In this document: in pieces, positions 45,389 to 54,790 of the stretch
How the letters are laid out: every line of letters starts with the position of its first letter
Position numbering within the stretch: the first letter of the stretch is position 1
Assembly: GCA_947577075.1 (NCBI GenBank)
Contig: CANPTW010000002.1
Location: 62,001 to 126,000 of the forward strand
Direction of reading: 5' to 3'
Length of the DNA stretch: 64,000 nucleotides
Origin: an uncultured Oscillibacter sp.
GTDB lineage: Bacteria > Bacillota > Clostridia > Oscillospirales > Oscillospiraceae
Translations under genes and position numbers: made by a program
Notes under the pieces: generated by a model
Told to the model about the DNA's origin: nothing
Seen by the model: only the letters and a program-made list of their open reading frames with translations
The model's database searches: none

Positions 45389-45585
45389 GACGGTTTTTGC
45401 CCTTTTCTCCGCTTTTCAGCCGGAGTTTTCTTCCGCCCTTTTACCAGGACGCACTCGCCGGTCCGGATGCACTCCCCGCAGCCGATGCAGGGCGTGCTTC
45501 CGCTCTTATCGCCGTAGAGAAACCCGCAGATGACCGCCGGGACCAAGAGAACGCCGATCAAAAACAGCCAGCCGTACCATGCCAT
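45385..45585 (-). CDS. Small membrane protein with ferredoxin-like Cys cluster
   Basis: MAWYGWLFLIGVLLVPAVICGFLYG...CIGCGECIRTGECVLVKG. Confidence 0.65.
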   Translation of the reverse strand: MAWYGWLFLIGVLLVPAVICGFLYGDKSGSTPCIGCGECIRTGECVLVKGRKKTPAEKRRKGQKPS

Positions 45586-45611
45586 GTCTTACGCCCCCTT
45601 TTTATATTATT

Positions 45612-46067
45612 TTACAGGGAAAAAGGCGGCTTTGTCAGTGGCATCTGCAACAGTCTAAGCCCCAATAGGGGAAGAAGCGCCTCCGCCGGGCCGGGGAGAG
45701 CGGGAAGGGGAAACTCCTGGGGCTCGATGGTCCCGCCGTCCGGCCGGGGCAGGGCCCGCTGGACGCAGAGCACCGGCGAGGCCAGGCTGGAGAGGGTCAG
45801 GCTGTCCCTGGGGGAGAGGCCGTAGGAAATCACCGTTTCCGCCCGGACCTGGGCCGGGAGGGCGGGAAGGTCCCCGGGAACCAGCAGGAGGCGGCAGACG
45901 ATTTTGCCGCCTTCCCGGCGGTCCGCCATCGCCCGGCAGCCCTCCGGCGTCAGGGCCAGCAGAGGCCAGATGTGCTCCGCCAGCTCCGCGCCCCGCCGGA
46001 TTCCGCGGCTCCCGGGCGGCAGCAGCTGCGCCCACGCTGTGGGGCAGTCGTAGATTGCGGCGTCCAT
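45612..46067 (-). CDS. Hypothetical protein
   Basis: MDAAIYDCPTAWAQLLPPGSRGIRRGAELAEHIWPLLALTPEGCRAMADRREGGKIVCRLLLVPGD; start trimmed to ATG 46067. Confidence 0.6.
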   Translation of the reverse strand: MDAAIYDCPTAWAQLLPPGSRGIRRGAELAEHIWPLLALTPEGCRAMADRREGGKIVCRLLLVPGDLPALPAQVRAETVISYGLSPRDSLTLSSLASPVLCVQRALPRPDGGTIEPQEFPLPALPGPAEALLPLLGLRLLQMPLTKPPFSL

Positions 46068-46329
46068 CCCATCCCTCCAGCCGGGGCGGCGCCGCCCCGG
46101 AGTTTTGGGCCCGCTGGCGGGCCCGACGGAAAATAGTTTCCGCAGAGGCCGGAATTCCATGCAAAATTTTCTCGTCTTTTTCCCGGGAGTGTGGTACAAT
46201 AGCCCACGGGCAGAAACGAAAATCCCGGGTTCCCCGGGGCCGCTTGGAGCATCTTTCCATTGCGGACGGACAGGCGGCCCGCGAGGGGAGCTTCTCCTCT
46301 GGGCCGGGGACGAACAGGGAGGTGAGGGC

Positions 46330-46863
46330 TTGGATTTTTGGGGCCACTTGAAAACGGTTCACCGCCACCGCGCCCTGGTGCGGAAGCACTGCTTCCGCCT
46401 GGGACTTTACTGGCAGGGGCTGACCCATGATCTCTCGAAATACGCCCCGGTGGAGTTCTGGCCGGGGGTAAAGTACTTCCAGGGGGACCACAGCCCCAAC
46501 GACCAGCAGCGCCGGGAGGAGGGCTGCAGCGCCGCCTGGCTCCACCACAAGGGGCGGAACAAGCACCATTTTGAATATTGGACCGACTATCAGCAGGACG
46601 GCAGCGGCATCGGCGGCGTGGAGATGCCGCCTAAATATGTGGCGGAGATGTTCTGCGACCGGCTGGCGGCCAGCAAGGTATACAAGGGCGGGAACTTTGA
46701 CCCCGGGGACCCCTATAAGTTCTTTGAGCGGGGGAAGGGGCGGCGGCTGCTGCTCCACCCGGCCACGGCGGCTCTGCTGGAACGGATTTTGGTTATGCTC
46801 CGGGACGAGGGGGAGGACGCGGCCTTCGCGTTTGTCCGCCGGGAGGTTTTGGGAAAAAAGTAG
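46330..46863 (+). CDS. DUF5662 family protein
   Basis: LDFWGHLKTVHRHRALVRKHCFRLGLYWQGLTHDLSKYAPVEFW...PPKYVAEMFCDRLAASKVY; TTG start with GGAGGTGAGGG upstream. Confidence 0.8.
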   Translation: MDFWGHLKTVHRHRALVRKHCFRLGLYWQGLTHDLSKYAPVEFWPGVKYFQGDHSPNDQQRREEGCSAAWLHHKGRNKHHFEYWTDYQQDGSGIGGVEMPPKYVAEMFCDRLAASKVYKGGNFDPGDPYKFFERGKGRRLLLHPATAALLERILVMLRDEGEDAAFAFVRREVLGKK

Positions 46864-46875
46864 GAGGGATACGGT

Positions 46876-47403
46876 ATGGAAGAGCGTGGAATTCGGGGAC
46901 TTCTGCAGCCCGGGGAGCGTCTGCTGTGGGAGGGAGCGCCGGAGCGGGGAATCCGGCTCCAGCGTTCGGACTGGTATACCATTCCGTTCAGCCTCCTTTG
47001 GTGCGGGATGCTCTGCGTCGTCATAGGGCCGCAGCTTCGCATGGTGACGGTCCTGCCGCTTTTTGGACTGATCTATATTCCCTTTATTCTGGCGGGGCTC
47101 TACCTGCTGGCCGGGCGCTTTTTCTTCCGGGCCTGGCGGCTGGCGGGGGCGCGCTATGCCGTGACGGACAAGCGGGTGATTCTCGTCGGCCGCCGGGAAA
47201 CCCTCTTTTTGATGTATGGCCAGATTCCCCTTCTGCAGAAGGAAATCCGCCGGAGCGGCGTGGGAACCGTCTGGTTCCGGCAGCCCGCCTATTACGGAAG
47301 CGGAAACCACCGCCGCCGGGTTCCTGGCGTGGGCTTTGAGGAGATCGCCGAGGCGGAGCGGGTCTATCGGCTGATCGAGGGGCAGATGATGAACCGGGAT
47401 TGA
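46876..47403 (+). CDS. Bacterial PH-domain-like membrane protein
   Basis: LLQPGERLLWEGAPERG; TM segments; YAVTDKRVILVGRR. Confidence 0.75.
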   Translation: MEERGIRGLLQPGERLLWEGAPERGIRLQRSDWYTIPFSLLWCGMLCVVIGPQLRMVTVLPLFGLIYIPFILAGLYLLAGRFFFRAWRLAGARYAVTDKRVILVGRRETLFLMYGQIPLLQKEIRRSGVGTVWFRQPAYYGSGNHRRRVPGVGFEEIAEAERVYRLIEGQMMNRD

Positions 47404-47513
47404 AGACGGGAGAACTCTCTCCCGGGTTCCTCCCGCCGGCCTGCCGAAACCGTGGAAGGAATCAAATGCTTGCAATTGGGCGGGAAACCCGGAAAGGGTT
47501 TCCCGCCCGCACG

Positions 47514-48317
47514 CTATTTGATGTTTGCCCCGAAAAAGGCCAGCAGCTTCAGAAGCGGCGTCCAGAGCTTGGGATGGTGCTCCAGAAGGAAGGACTCCAC
47601 CTCGGCCTGGGTCAGGCCGTCTCCCCAGAGCAGAAGGTGCCGGCCCGCCGCGTCATAGCCCACGGCGGTTTCCCCCACCGCCGCCACGCCCACGGCGATT
47701 TTCCCGCCCAGCGCCGCCACGCCCCCGGCGTACCAGAGGCCCAAAGCCACGGGGCCGAAGGCCAGCAGGCCCACGGCCACCGGCCCCAGCGCCGCCAGTC
47801 CGAAGGCCAGGCAGCCTATGGAGAGGAGCCCTGCCGATATCAAGCCGAGGCTGAACAGCCCCGCGCTCATAAGCCCCAGGGAGACGATTCCAACGGCGAT
47901 GTTGCCGATGGCGACGACGCCCCGGGCCACATCCTGCGCGCGCGCCGGACGCCCATAGAGGCGGAACCGGATGGAAACCAGCGGCAGTCCGAAGATCCTG
48001 GTTTTGCTGTCGTAGGCATAGCCCCGGAAGTAACTGGAAATCTCCTCTACCTGCTCCTCCAGCCTCGCCGTGGAAGGGGCCGGGGGTTCGGCGGGACGTT
48101 CCGGCTCCTCCAGGCGGTCTTTTACCAGATAGTCCACGCTCACGCCGAAGAGGTCCGACAGGGCCACCAGCTTGGAGAGCTCCGGCGCCGCCGCGCCGCT
48201 CTCCCACTTGCTGACGGACTGCCGGGTTACCCCCAGCCGGTCCGCCAGCTGCTCCTGGGACAGCCCCTCCCGGCGGCGGAGCTCCAGCAGTTTTTCTGAG
48301 AATGTCTTCATACGCAT
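47514..48317 (-). CDS. XRE-family HTH regulator with C-terminal period-5 glycine repeat region
   Basis: FSEKLLELRRREGLSQEQLADRLGVTRQSVSKWESG; C-terminal VAIGNIAVGIVSLGLMSAGLFSLGLISAGLLSIG.... Confidence 0.85.
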   Translation of the reverse strand: MRMKTFSEKLLELRRREGLSQEQLADRLGVTRQSVSKWESGAAAPELSKLVALSDLFGVSVDYLVKDRLEEPERPAEPPAPSTARLEEQVEEISSYFRGYAYDSKTRIFGLPLVSIRFRLYGRPARAQDVARGVVAIGNIAVGIVSLGLMSAGLFSLGLISAGLLSIGCLAFGLAALGPVAVGLLAFGPVALGLWYAGGVAALGGKIAVGVAAVGETAVGYDAAGRHLLLWGDGLTQAEVESFLLEHHPKLWTPLLKLLAFFGANIK

Positions 48318-48914
48318 GCTCTCCCTTGTTTGAGGATGGGCGGAAAGCCGGACAGGGACGCCGGTTCCCGCGGGTGTTTTCCGATCTTCCCGTAGACTTT
48401 AGCCTGTCCCGCCGGAAAACGCAAGAACGCGGCGGGTGGAACTTTGTCAACCGCCGGTTGCGCCCCTCTTTTTTCGGGGAAAACGAGGCGTGCTCCGATG
48501 TGGAGGCCGGATTTCCGCCGCGCTCCCTTGAGGATGGGAGGCGAAATTTTGCCGAAGCCCTTCGAAAGCCTCCGGGAGCGGGGGGATACGGCCAAGGCGG
48601 CGGAAACGAATCCGATGAATCCCTTTCCGCCCTGCCGCTTATAACAGGGGGTTTTCACAGGCATTATACGTGTTTGGGGGCAAAAGTCAAGGATTGGGAG
48701 GCGTTTCCCCTTGATCGGGAGCCGTTTTCCCCGCGCCCGTCCCGGCCCGTTGTCAGAATGCACAAAGGTTTTCCGGCATTTTTTGAAATATCGGAAAAAA
48801 TTCAGCGGAGAATTGAAATTCCGCCCTTGTTTATTTTCCTGTCAAATGTTACACTAAAGACAACACCCCGCAGGGGTTTCGAAGGTACCCTATGTTTTAA
48901 GGAGGATGTTTGCT

Positions 48915-50264
48915 ATGAACGCCTATCTTTCCAGTGTGATCGAGCATGTGAAGACCCGGCACGCAGGCGAGCCGGAGTTCGTCCAGACGGTGGAGGAGGT
49001 TTTCTCCTCCCTGGAGCCCGTCATCGAAAAGCACCCGGAATATGAAAAAGCCGATCTGCTGACCCGCATGGTGGAGCCGGAGCGGATGTTTACCTTCCGG
49101 GTCTGCTGGATGGCGGACGACGGGACCTGGCACACGAATATCGGCTACCGCTGCCAGTTCAACGGGGCCATCGGCCCTTACAAGGGCGGCCTCCGGTTCC
49201 AGAAGAACGTGTATCCCGGCATCATCAAGTTCCTGGGCTTTGAGCAGGTCTTCAAGAACAGCCTGACCGGCCTGCCCATCGGCGGCGGCAAGGGCGGCAG
49301 TGACTTTGACCCCGCCGGGAAGTCCGACGCGGAGATTATGCGCTTCTGCCAGAGCTTCATGCAGGCGCTGTACCGCTATATCGGGCCCGACGTGGACGTG
49401 CCCGCCGGGGACATGGGCGTGGGAGCCAAGGAGATCGGCTATCTGTACGGGGAGTACCGCCGCCTGAAAGGCGCCTTTGAAAACGGCGTGCTGACCGGCA
49501 AGGGCTTCAGCTACGGCGGCAGCCTGATCCGGCCCGAGGCCACGGGCTTCGGCGCGGTGTACTATCTGGAGAATGTCCTCAAGCATGAGGGAGAGGACCT
49601 GAAGGGCAAGACCATTGCCTGCGCGGGCTTCGGCAATGTGACCTGGGGCATCTGCAAAAAGGCCACGGAGCTGGGGGCGAAGGTGGTGACCCTCTCCGGC
49701 CCCGACGGCTATGTCTACGATCCCGACGGCGTGACCACGGCGGAGAAGATCGAGTACCTGGTGGAGATGCGGAACAGCGGGCGGAACCGGGTGCAGGACT
49801 ACGCGGACAAATTCGGCGTGGAGTTCCACGCGGGCGAGAAGCCCTGGGGCGTGAAGGTGGATGTGGTGATGCCCTCCGCCATGCAGAACGACGTTCACAT
49901 GGAGCAGGCGAAGCAAATCGCCGCCAACGGGGTAAAATATTATATTGAGGTGGCGAACATGCCCACCACCAACGACGCCCTGAAATTCCTGATGGAGCAG
50001 CCCGGCGTGATCGTGGCCCCCAGCAAGGCCGTCAACGCCGGCGGCGTGGCCACCTCCGCCCTGGAAATGGCCCAGAACAGCGAACGGCTGGTGTGGACCG
50101 AGGAGGAGGTCGACAAGCAGCTCCACCAGATTATGGACACCATCTACAGCATGAGCGTGGAGGCCGCCGAGAAATACGGCCTGGGGTACAATCTGGTGGC
50201 GGGCGCCAACATCGCGGGCTTCCAGAGAGTGGCCGACGCCATGATGGCCCAGGGCGTCTTCTGA
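48915..50264 (+). CDS. gdhA: NADP-specific glutamate dehydrogenase
   Basis: GPYKGGLRFQKNVYPGIIKFLGFEQVFKNSLTGLPIGGGKGGSDFDPAGKSDAE; RBS AAGGAGG before ATG 48915. Confidence 0.97.
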   Translation: MNAYLSSVIEHVKTRHAGEPEFVQTVEEVFSSLEPVIEKHPEYEKADLLTRMVEPERMFTFRVCWMADDGTWHTNIGYRCQFNGAIGPYKGGLRFQKNVYPGIIKFLGFEQVFKNSLTGLPIGGGKGGSDFDPAGKSDAEIMRFCQSFMQALYRYIGPDVDVPAGDMGVGAKEIGYLYGEYRRLKGAFENGVLTGKGFSYGGSLIRPEATGFGAVYYLENVLKHEGEDLKGKTIACAGFGNVTWGICKKATELGAKVVTLSGPDGYVYDPDGVTTAEKIEYLVEMRNSGRNRVQDYADKFGVEFHAGEKPWGVKVDVVMPSAMQNDVHMEQAKQIAANGVKYYIEVANMPTTNDALKFLMEQPGVIVAPSKAVNAGGVATSALEMAQNSERLVWTEEEVDKQLHQIMDTIYSMSVEAAEKYGLGYNLVAGANIAGFQRVADAMMAQGVF

Positions 50265-50355
50265 TTTACTTTTTCTCGAGAGAAAAAGCAGGCAAAAAGA
50301 GCTTTCGCTCGCTCTGAATGTCTGGAGTTTGACTGGGCTGAAGCGACGGCAACCG
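50265..50355 (+). repeat. Repeat family B, copy 3
   Basis: TTTACTTTTTCTCGAGAGAAAAAGCAGGCAAAAAGAGCTTTCGCTCGCTCTGAATG...GGGCTGAAGCGACGGCAACC, directly after the gdhA stop. Confidence 0.8.
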
Positions 50356-50394
50356 GGATCACACTTGACATGAAAAAAGCGGCCGGCCGATGTC

Positions 50395-50817
50395 TTATCG
50401 GTCGGCGCTTTTCTTATAGGTCAGGTAGCCCTCCAGGATAAGAGAGGCCGCCACGGCGTCTACGGTTTTTTTCCGCTGTTTGGCGTTCTTTCCGGCGTTG
50501 AAGAGGATCTGGTGGGCGTCGATGGTGGTGCGGCGCTCGTCCCAGAGGACGACCGGCAGGCCGGAGCGCTCCCGCAGCAGCTCCGCCAGGGCCTCGGCCT
50601 TCTCGGCCCGGGGGCCCCGGGTGCCGTCCATGTTTCGGGGATGGCCCAGCACCAGCTCTTCCGCGCCATGCTCCCGGGCCAGGGCGGCGATCTGTTCCGC
50701 CACCGCCTCCGGGCGATAGGCGGTGATGGTGGTGGTGAAGCCCGTCAGGAGCCCGGTGGGGTCGGAGATGGCGACGCCGGTGTGGGCGTCCCCGTAGTCG
50801 ATGGCCATGATGCGCAT
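50395..50817 (-). CDS. ruvX: Putative Holliday junction resolvase RuvX/YqgF
   Basis: MRIMAIDYGDAHTGVAISDP...LGHPRNMDGTRGPRAEKAEAL...LWDERRTTIDAHQIL. Confidence 0.95.
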   Translation of the reverse strand: MRIMAIDYGDAHTGVAISDPTGLLTGFTTTITAYRPEAVAEQIAALAREHGAEELVLGHPRNMDGTRGPRAEKAEALAELLRERSGLPVVLWDERRTTIDAHQILFNAGKNAKQRKKTVDAVAASLILEGYLTYKKSADR

Positions 50818-50932
50818 GGCGGGACCTTCTTTCCGCGGTTTGAGCCGCTTTGGTTTGATGCGTCTTGGCGGAGAAAGGAAACGAGGCCATGGCGGAGGGC
50901 CATGGCCTCGTTTGAATTTGCAGGCGGGCCGA

Positions 50933-51304
50933 TTACTTCAGTTCGACCTTGCCGCCGACTTCCTCGATCTGCTTCTTCAGGGCCTCGGCGTCGTCCTTGG
51001 AAGCGCCTTCCTTGATGGTGGCGGGAGCGCCCTCGACCGTGGCCTTGGCCTCGGCCAGGCCCTGGCCGGTGATCTCGCGGACAACCTTGATGACCTTGAT
51101 CTTGGAAGCGGCGTCGAAGCCGGTCAGGACCACGTCAAACTCGGTCTTCTCCTCGGCGGCGGGAGCGGCGCCGCCGGCGGCGGGAGCGGCCATGGCGGCG
51201 GCAGAGACGCCGAACTCCTCTTCCAGGGCGTGGACGAGCTCGCTGAGCTCCAGAACGGTCAGGGCCTTGATCTCTTCGATCATGGCGGTAACTTTCTCAG
51301 ACAT
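50933..51304 (-). CDS. rplL: 50S ribosomal protein L7/L12
   Basis: [73 protein letters not shown]. Confidence 0.98.
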   Translation of the reverse strand: MSEKVTAMIEEIKALTVLELSELVHALEEEFGVSAAAMAAPAAGGAAPAAEEKTEFDVVLTGFDAASKIKVIKVVREITGQGLAEAKATVEGAPATIKEGASKDDAEALKKQIEEVGGKVELK

Positions 51305-51353
51305 TGTATGGAACCTCCTGATAGTAAATTTTTATGGTAGGTTGAGGGGCCGC

Positions 51354-51890
51354 TTACTCGGCGGCGGGGGCTTCTTCGGCGGCCTCGGCGGGCGCGCCCT
51401 GCTTCTCGGCAATCTGCTTGAGGACCACGGCCAGGCCGGTGATGGGAGCCAGCATGGTGCCCAGGACCTGGGCCTGCAGGACGGGCAGAGCGGGAATCGC
51501 GGCCAGGGACTTGATGGTGTCCAGGCTCACGGGTTTGCCGTCCATGAAGCCGCCTTTGATCTCGAACTTGTCGTTCAGCTTTTTGGCGTAGTCGTTCATG
51601 ATCCGGGCGGGGGCCACAGGATCGTCGTTGCACAGGGCCAGGGAAGTGGTGCCGTTGAGCAGATCGTCCAGGTCGTTGAGGCCGGTGTTGTTGAAGGCAA
51701 AGCGGAGCAGCGTGTTCTTGACGACGGCGTAGTCCACTGCATTTTCACGGCACTCCCGGCGCAGGGCGGTGTCCTCTTCGACGGTGATGCCCTTGTAGTC
51801 CACGATGACGCCTGCGGTGGCCTTCTGGATCTTGTCGGTCAGCTCGGCGACGATGGCCTGCTTCTCGGATAAGACTTTCGCGTTAGGCAT
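51354..51890 (-). CDS. rplJ: 50S ribosomal protein L10
   Basis: MPNAKVLSEKQAIVAELTDKIQKATAGVIVDYKGITVEED; start at ATG 51890. Confidence 0.96.
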   Translation of the reverse strand: MPNAKVLSEKQAIVAELTDKIQKATAGVIVDYKGITVEEDTALRRECRENAVDYAVVKNTLLRFAFNNTGLNDLDDLLNGTTSLALCNDDPVAPARIMNDYAKKLNDKFEIKGGFMDGKPVSLDTIKSLAAIPALPVLQAQVLGTMLAPITGLAVVLKQIAEKQGAPAEAAEEAPAAE

Positions 51891-51904
51891 GGTAGTTTTC
51901 ACCT

Positions 51905-52045
51905 CCATAGGAATGGGAATGTGCGTTCTAAAAAAAGGAACGCCCCGGTGCCCGGAAAGACACAAGGACGCATAGCAAATCAAAATTTGCCGCCCTCGGC
52001 AGGACTTACGGGCGGAACCCACCTGCTGTCTTTGGAACGCGACTA
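51905..52045 (-). ncRNA. Ribosomal protein L10 leader
   Basis: Structured leader directly upstream of rplJ (GCAGGTGGGTTCCGCCC...GGGCACCGGGGCGTTCC); position and sequence style match L10 leaders. Confidence 0.7.
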
Positions 52046-52184
52046 TTATTATATACAGGACCCGGCAAAAAGTCAAGCGCTGATTTTCATTTTTCTGTGG
52101 TTTCCGGAAAATATTTCCCAGGACCCGGCCGAACAGGGGAGAATCGAAAAGGGGGGACGTCAGTCCCCCCTTGTAAGTTGGTGG

Positions 52185-52877
52185 TCAGACCAGCTTAGCG
52201 GTATTCATCCGCACGCCCGGCCCCATGGTGGAGGCGGCGACGCAGCTGCGGATATACTGGCCCTTGGCCGCGGCGGGCTTGGCCTTGACAATGGCGCCCA
52301 TCAGGGTGTTGTAGTTCTCCGTCAGCTTCTCGGGGCCGAAGGAGACCTTGCCGATGGGGCAGTGGATGATGTTGGTCTTGTCCAGGCGGTACTCGATCTT
52401 ACCGGCCTTGACCTCCTGCACGGCCTTGGCCACGTCGGGGGTCACGGTGCCCGCCTTGGGGGAGGGCATCAGGCCCTTGGGGCCCAGCACCTTACCGAGA
52501 CGGCCCACCACACCCATCATGTCGGGGCTGGCGACCACCACGTCAAAGTCAAACCAGTTTTCCTTCTGGATCTTCTCCACCAGATCCATCTCGCCCACGT
52601 AGTCGGCTCCGGCGGCCTTGGCGGCCTCGGCCTTGTCGCCCTTGGCGAACACCAGCACCCGGACGGTCTTGCCGGTGCCGTGGGGCAGGACGATGGCGCC
52701 GCGGACCTGCTGGTCGGCGTGCCGGGAGTCGACGCCCAGCTTCACATGAAGCTCGACGGTTTCGTCAAATTTGGCGGTAGCGGTCTTGCAGACCAGGGCC
52801 AGGCCCTCGGCGGGCTCATACTGGGTGTTCCGGTCGATCTGCTTGGCGCTGTCCTGATATTTTTTGCCTCTAAACAC
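52185..52877 (-). CDS. rplA: 50S ribosomal protein L1
   Basis: [56 protein letters not shown]. Confidence 0.98.
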   Translation of the reverse strand: MFRGKKYQDSAKQIDRNTQYEPAEGLALVCKTATAKFDETVELHVKLGVDSRHADQQVRGAIVLPHGTGKTVRVLVFAKGDKAEAAKAAGADYVGEMDLVEKIQKENWFDFDVVVASPDMMGVVGRLGKVLGPKGLMPSPKAGTVTPDVAKAVQEVKAGKIEYRLDKTNIIHCPIGKVSFGPEKLTENYNTLMGAIVKAKPAAAKGQYIRSCVAASTMGPGVRMNTAKLV

Positions 52878-53049
52878 TGTTACTTCCTCCTCATAGTGGT
52901 TCTTCGGAATGGAATCCTCCCACTGTATGGAGCGGCGATCCGGCCGCTCGTGTGATATTACTTCCGGGCGGAAAGCCCGGAGGCAATATATGCCGTCTTT
53001 TGCGGCTGCCGCCGGAACCGGCGGCGGGCAAAACGGCTCCCATCAAATG

Positions 53050-53082
53050 TATTATTTCCGAATTTCCAATTCGGAAATAATA
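53050..53082 (-). other. AT-rich perfect hairpin between rplK and rplA
   Basis: TATTATTTCCGAATT-TCC-AATTCGGAAATAATA, 15-bp stem, starting 4 nt after the rplK stop. Confidence 0.9.
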
Positions 53083-53086
53083 TCGG

Positions 53087-53512
53087 TCAGTCGCCGACGA
53101 TAACGCCCATGGACCGGCAGGTTCCGGCGATCATGCTCATGGCGGACTCGAGATTGGCGGCGTTCAGGTCCCGCATTTTGATCTCGGCGATCTTTTGGAT
53201 GCTGGCCTTGGAGATGGTGGCCACCTTGGTCTTGTTGGGAACGCCGGAGCCGGACTCGATGCTGCATTCCTTTTTGATCAGCACCGCCGCCGGAGGCGTC
53301 TTGGTGATGAAGGAGAAGGAACGGTCCGCATACACGGTGATGACGACGGGGATGATCATGCCCACGTCGTTTTTGGTGCGTTCATTGAACTCCTTGGTAA
53401 AGGCGGCGATGTTCACGCCGTGCTGGCCCAGAGCGGGGCCGACGGGGGGAGCGGGCGTCGCCTTGCCCGCGGGGATCTGCAGCTTTACATAACCAGTAAT
53501 CTTCTGTGCCAT
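53087..53512 (-). CDS. rplK: 50S ribosomal protein L11
   Basis: [46 protein letters not shown]; start at ATG 53512. Confidence 0.98.
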   Translation of the reverse strand: MAQKITGYVKLQIPAGKATPAPPVGPALGQHGVNIAAFTKEFNERTKNDVGMIIPVVITVYADRSFSFITKTPPAAVLIKKECSIESGSGVPNKTKVATISKASIQKIAEIKMRDLNAANLESAMSMIAGTCRSMGVIVGD

Positions 53513-53590
53513 GGAGCGGCACCTCCTACGATTTAAAATGTGGTTCGGCGGGACGGTTTCCGTCCCTCCCACCTGCGCCGAAAGGCGCGA

Positions 53591-54116
53591 TCAGTTCTGG
53601 ACTTCTACCTGATCCAGCTCCAAGTCCACCGGGGTTTCCCGGCCGAACATGGAAACCATGACGCTGACCCGGTTCTTCTCCGGCTCGATCTCCTCGACCA
53701 CGCCGGTGAAGCTGGCCAGCGGGCCGTCCATAATCCGCACGTGGTCGCCCAAGCCGTACTTGACGACGATTTCGTGCTTCTCCATTCCCATGGCCAGGAC
53801 CTCTTCCTCCGTCAGGGGGATGGCCTTGTTGGCGGTGCCCACAAAACCGGTGACGCCCCGGACGTTCCGCACCAGGTGCCAGGTCTCGTCCGTCATGATC
53901 ATCTTGATCAGCACGTAGCCGGGGAAGACCTTCCGGGCCACTTCCTTGGAAGCGCCGCTCTCGGTGATCTCCGTCACGTTCTCCATGGGGATTTCGATCC
54001 GAAGGATCATGTCCTCCATGTTCCGCCCGGCGACAAACTTCTCAATGCTGGTCTTGACGGCGTTTTCATAGCCGGAGTAGGTATGGACGACATACCATTT
54101 CGCGCTGTCTGCCATC
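53591..54116 (-). CDS. nusG: Transcription termination/antitermination protein NusG
   Basis: [28 protein letters not shown]...[30 protein letters not shown]. Confidence 0.97.
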
Positions 54117-54125
54117 TTCGCTGCC

Positions 54126-54344
54126 TCAGGCGCCAAAGACGCTCAGGATCATCTGAACCAGGGAGACCGACACAAAGTCGAACACCCAGATAAACACGCC
54201 GATGAGCGCGGAGCACAGCAGCACGGTGCCCGTATTCTTCACAACCGTCTGCCTGTTGGGCCAAACAACCTTCTTCAGTTCGCTTTTCATTTCGCGGAAC
54301 CAAAGGCCGCGATCCTTCTTTTTCGCTTCTGCCATCCTTATCAA
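54126..54344 (-). CDS. secE: Preprotein translocase subunit SecE
   Basis: FREMKSELKKVVWPNRQTVVKNTGTVLLCSALIGVFIWVFD; start may be 54335 or TTG 54344. Confidence 0.92.
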   Translation of the reverse strand: MIRMAEAKKKDRGLWFREMKSELKKVVWPNRQTVVKNTGTVLLCSALIGVFIWVFDFVSVSLVQMILSVFGA

Positions 54345-54360
54345 TACGCCCTTTCCTCAA

Positions 54361-54510
54361 TTATTTGGTTTCGCTGTGGAGCGTGTGCTTCCGGCAGAAA
54401 CGGCAATACTTGTTCAGCTCCAGCTTGTCCGGTGTGTTTTTCTTGTTCTTCATGGTATTGTAGTTTCTCTGCTTGCACTCGTTGCATCTCAGGGTCACTT
54501 TGACTCGCAT
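54361..54510 (-). CDS. rpmG: 50S ribosomal protein L33 (below the ORF-track cutoff)
   Basis: Own translation: [49 protein letters not shown]. Confidence 0.95.
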   Translation of the reverse strand: MRVKVTLRCNECKQRNYNTMKNKKNTPDKLELNKYCRFCRKHTLHSETK

Positions 54511-54790
54511 TGTTTCGGCACCTCCTTATATTGACCTTCCTCCGGGGAAGGCCGACTGCCTCCCTGCCGGGGCCTGATTCTCGCGGCTTGAAAAGCGAAA
54601 AAGCGCACAACAAAAAAGCCCCGCTCACAGGTAAGGCTCAGTATAGCACAGGACCGCCGGCTGGTCAACACTTTTTTCCTTTTTTGCGCCTCTTTTTTGC
54701 CCGGGGCCGGATTGCGGACCGGGGAACGGGGGCGGGAGCCTCCTCCGGCGGGAAGCCCCCGGGGAATTCTTCCCCGGGGGCTCCTTGACG

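Noticed and set aside
45655-47475. 606-aa minus-strand ORF
   Set aside because: Spans several genes out of frame, including the plus-strand DUF5662 and PH-domain genes; proline/arginine-rich composition.
48320-48900. About 580-nt gap before gdhA as a possible ncRNA or gene remnant
   Set aside because: Only a plausible promoter (TTGTTT-17-TACACT) and a small CCCCGCAGGGG hairpin found; no supported ORF or known RNA signature.
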